From Lasioglossum baleicum (lineage: Eukaryota; Arthropoda; Insecta; Hymenoptera; Halictidae): a DNA stretch of 64,000 bases. The notes under the pieces are model-generated. The model was not told where the DNA came from. It was given only the letters and a program-made list of their open reading frames with translations, and ran no database searches. The DNA lies in NCBI RefSeq assembly GCF_051020765.1, contig NW_027469284.1, forward strand, positions 1-64,000, written 5' to 3'. Within the stretch, counting starts at the first letter, position 1. Every line of letters starts with the position of its first letter. The translations under genes and the position numbers were made by a program. This document shows, one piece after another, positions 61,647-64,000 of the stretch.

Positions 61647-64000
61647 ATGGATTTGCGTTGTGCGTTGTGCGTTATGCGTTATGCGTTATGCGTTATGCGT
61701 TATGCGTTATGCGTTATGCGGTATGCGTTATGCGTTGTGCGTTATGCGTTATGCGTTATGCGTTATGCGTTATGCGTTATGCGTTATGCGTTATGCGTTA
61801 TGCGTTATGCGTTATGCGTTATGCGTTATGCGTTATGCGTTATGCGTTATGCGTTATGCGTTATGCGTTATGCGTTATGCGTTATGCGTTATGCGTTATG
61901 CGTTATGCGTTATGCGTTATGCGTTATGCGTTATGCGTTATGCGTTATGCGTTATGCGTTATGCGTGATGCGTTATGCCATATGCGTTATGCGTTATGCG
62001 TTATGCGTTATGCGTTATGCGTTATGCGTTATGCGTTATGCGTTATGCGTTATGCGTTATGCGTTATGCGTTATGCGTTATGCGTTATGCGTTATGCGTT
62101 ATGCGTTATGCGTTATGCGTTATGCGTTATGCGTTATGCGTTATGCGTTATGCGTTATGCGTTATGCGTTATGCGTTATGCGTTATGCGTTATGCGTTAT
62201 GCGTTATGCGTGATGCGTTATGCCATATGCGTTATGCGTTATGCGTTATGCGTTATGCGTTATGCGTTATGCGTTATGCGTTATGCGTTATGCGTTATGC
62301 GTTATGCGTTATGCGTTATGCGTTATGCGTTATGCGTTATGCGTTATGCGTTGTGCGTTATGCGTTATGCGTTATGCGGTATGCGTTATGCGTTGTGCGT
62401 TGTGCGTTGTAGGATATGAGTTAGGCGTTATGCGTTATGCGATATGCGTTATGCGTTATGCGTTATGCGTTGTGCGTTATGCGTTATGTGTTATGGATTT
62501 GCGTTATGCGTTATGCGTTGTGCCTTATGCGTTATGCGTTATGCGTTATGCGTTATGGGCTCTGCGTTGTGCGTTATGCGTTATGAGTTATGCGATATGC
62601 GTTATGGGTTATGCGTTATGTGTTATGGGCTCTGCGTTATGCGTTGTGCGTTATGCGTTATGCGTTATGCGTTATGCGTTATGAGTTGTGCGTTGTGCGT
62701 TGTGCGTTGTGCGTTGTGCGTTGTGCGTTGTGCGTTATGCGTTATGCGTTATGCGTTATGCGTTATGCGTTATGCGGTATGCGTTATGCGTTGTGCGTTG
62801 TGCCTTGTGCGTTGTGCGTTATGCGTTATGCGTTATGCGTTATGCGTTATGCGTTATGCGTTATGCGTTATGCGTTATGCGTTATGCGTTATGCGTTGTG
62901 CGTTATGCGTTATGCGTTATGCGGTATGCGTTATGCGTTGTGCGTTGTGCGTTGTAGGATATGAGTTAGGCGTTATGCGTTATGCGTTATGCGTTATGCG
63001 TTATGCGTTATGCGTTATGCGTTATGCGTTATGCGTTATGCGTTATGCTTTGTGCGTTGTGCGTTGTGCGTTGTGCGTTATACGTTATGCGTTATGCGTT
63101 TGCGTTATGCGTTACGCGTTATGCGTTATGCGTTATGCGTTATGCGTTATGCGTTATGCGTTATGCGTTATGCGTTATGCGTTATGCGATATGCGTTATG
63201 CGTTATGCGTTATGCGTTATGCGTTATGCGTTATGCGTTATGCGTTATGCGATCTGCGTTATGCGTTATGCGTTATGCGTTATGCGTTATGCGTTATGCG
63301 TTATGCGTTATGCGTTATGCGTTATGCGTTATGCGTTATGCGTTATGCGTTATGCGTTATGCGTTATGCGTTATGCGTTATGCGTTATGCGTTATGCGTT
63401 ATGCGTTATGCGTTATGCGTTATGCGTTATGCGTTATGCGTTATGCGTTATGCGTTATGCGTTATGCGTTATGCGTTATGCGTTATGCGTTATGCGTTAT
63501 GCGTTATGCGTTATGCGTTATGCGTTATGCGTTATGCGTTATGCGTTATGCGTTATGCGTTATGCGTTATGCGTTATGCGTTATGCGTTATGCGTTATGC
63601 GTTATGCGTTATGCGTTATGCGTTATGCGTTATGCGTTATGCGTTATGCGTTATGCGTTATGCGTTATGCGTTATGCGTTATGCGTTATGCGTTATGCGT
63701 TATGCGTTATGCGTTATGCGTTATGCGTTATGCGTTATGCGTGATGCGTTATGCCATATGCGTTATGCGTTATGCGTTATGCGTTATGCGTTATGCGTTA
63801 TGCGTTATGCGTTATGCGTTATGCGTTATGCGTTATGCGTTATGCGTTATGCGTTATGCGTTATGCGTTATGCGTTATGCGTTATGCGTTATGCGTTATG
63901 CGTTATGCGTTATGCGTTATGCGTTATGCGTTATGCGTTATGCGTGATGCGTTATGCCATATGCGTTATGCGTTATGCGTTATGCGTTATGCGTTATGCG
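61647..64000 (+). repeat. 3.14 kb higher-order repeat, copy C2 (cut by window edge)
   Basis: C2 repeats C1: delta 61,647, GTGATG/GCCATATG 61,965 and 62,210, beta 62,408, truncated beta 62,953, ATGCGAT 63,188, GCGATCTGC 63,251, GTGATG/GCCATATG 63,741 and 63,944. Offsets run 3,132, 3,146, 3,139, 3,146, 3,097 and 3,090 as pure units are gained or lost. The window ends about 140 bases before the beta expected from C1. Confidence 0.87.
62953..63106 (+). repeat. Truncated beta joined to epsilon block, third copy
   Basis: This matches 59,814-59,967 at a constant offset of 3,139, including the CTTTGTGCG and ACGCG variants and the six-base unit at 63,101-63,106. Confidence 0.88.

Larger units (their letters stand above)
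48540..63106 (+). other. Twenty-one six-base units that shift the repeat register
   Basis: TGCGTT units (one base short) follow ATGGATT at 48540, 48693, 49441 (as ACGGATT), 51442, 51609, 52427, 53105, 53999, 55552, 55719, 56418, 57403, 58515, 59354, 61137, 61647 and 62493, and follow ATGCGTT at 53713, 57124, 59955 and 63094. Canonical units start at 2 modulo 7 before the first. The start drops by one after each slip, and at the window end is again 2. The count (21, three times 7) fits the observed register at every point checked. Confidence 0.93.
52046..63965 (+). repeat. Zeta marker (GTGATG then GCCATATG), eleven copies mostly in pairs
   Basis: GTGATGCGTTATGCCATATG starts at 52046, 52172, 56128, 58819, 59071, 60644, 60854, 61965, 62210, 63741 and 63944. 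Ten form pairs 126, 252, 210, 245 and 203 bases apart, all multiples of 7; the copy at 56,128 is single. The run between members of a pair is pure, so pair spacing reports local gain or loss of units. CATATG also occurs once in each domain 1 HOR copy (near 6513, 11,189 and 19,961), in a different setting next to AAGCGTT. Confidence 0.88.
1..64000 (+). repeat. Heptanucleotide satellite array (ATGCGTT)n filling the window
   Basis: The window is a head-to-tail array of the 7-base unit ATGCGTT, about 9,140 units, all in one orientation, entering at base 1 and leaving at base 64,000. No non-satellite sequence interrupts it. The canonical unit is 3/7 G+C and carries one CpG. Variants are mostly single substitutions (ACGCGTT, GTGCGTT, ATCCGTT, ATTCGTT, AAGCGTT, ATGCGAT, ATGCATT, CTGCGTT), and the same variants recur in blocks at fixed spacings, which is higher-order repeat structure. 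Every + frame is open because a 7-base unit reads as the same seven residues in all three frames; every - frame has TAA every 21 bases. These open frames are not annotated as genes: there is no unique sequence, start context or codon-constrained variation. Arrays of this kind are typical of eukaryotic heterochromatin. I do not recognise the unit as a named satellite. Confidence 0.99.
48533..64000 (+). repeat. Domain 4: GTGCGTT-rich subfamily with beta blocks and six-base units
   Basis: A sharp change at 48,533 brings in ATGTGTT, ATGGATT and the six-base unit TGCGTT. From here to the window end the common variants are GTGCGTT (often four to seven in a row), GCGGTATG, ATGGGCTCTGC, GCGATCTGC, GTGATG with GCCATATG, and TGTAGGATATGA. 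Alpha, gamma and kappa are absent. The 7-base register, fixed until here, slips 21 times. The domain continues beyond the right edge. Confidence 0.92.

Noticed and set aside
1..64000. Telomere array
   Set aside because: The unit is neither G-rich on one strand nor related to TTAGGG or TTTAGGG, the array has no end in the window, and complex HOR structure is not telomeric. A telomere with an unusual unit cannot be fully excluded without chromosome context.
1..64000. Bacterial or cyanobacterial short tandem heptamer repeats
   Set aside because: Those are short tracts between genes; a gene-free array of at least 64 kb with HORs does not fit a bacterial chromosome.
1..64000. Sequencing or consensus artefact from low-complexity reads
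   Set aside because: The register is kept over 48.5 kb and rare multi-base markers recur at exact multiples of 7, which random error would not produce. Misjoins or wrong unit numbers inside pure runs remain possible.

Overview
The whole 64,000-base window is one uninterrupted satellite array built from a single 7-base unit, ATGCGTT (reverse complement AACGCAT), about 9,140 units long. All units point the same way and the array runs off both window edges. I find no gene, RNA gene, transposon, CRISPR array or other non-satellite sequence. The long open frames on the + strand are a property of the repeat: seven is one more than a multiple of three, so all three + frames read the same seven residues (MRYALCV) with no stop. 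On the - strand every frame meets TAA once per 21 bases. An array this long, with higher-order structure, suggests eukaryotic heterochromatin (centromeric, pericentromeric, knob or sex-chromosome satellite). The species cannot be told from this unit, which I do not recognise as a named satellite.

The interest lies in diverged units, which form recurring marker blocks and split the array into four domains. Domain 1 (1 to ~24.9 kb) is organised by a ~4.6-4.7 kb higher-order repeat (HOR), present as a tandem pair at 2,431-11,726 and again at 15,878-20,497. A larger block (~104-12,841) recurs at ~13,523-21,605 with one HOR copy missing. Domain 2 (24,957 to ~46.9 kb) has shorter HORs of roughly 0.6-1.9 kb. 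Their core is a rigid cassette of two marker blocks: 'gamma', three adjacent diverged units with core ACTTTTTCATTGA, and 'alpha', anchored on ATGTGTCATG. Variable runs of pure units separate the cassettes. Domain 3 (~46.9-48.5 kb) is nearly pure unit. Domain 4 (48,533-64,000) is a different subfamily: rich in GTGCGTT, with a ~234-base 'beta' block anchored on TGTAGGATATGA, and without alpha or gamma. It has its own ~4.1 kb and ~3.14 kb HORs.

The 7-base register is kept from base 1 to 48,546 (ATGCGTT starts at positions equal to 2 modulo 7). Domain 4 then contains 21 six-base units (TGCGTT), each moving the register by one base, always in one of three recurring sequence contexts. The net shift is zero modulo 7, so the window ends in its starting register. 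Change elsewhere is by whole units (unequal exchange or slippage) or by substitution.

There is no gene cooperation to describe. Positions were counted by eye from the sequence; no alignment, dot plot or database search was run. Identity between copies is judged from shared marker positions and spacings, not from computed percentages.
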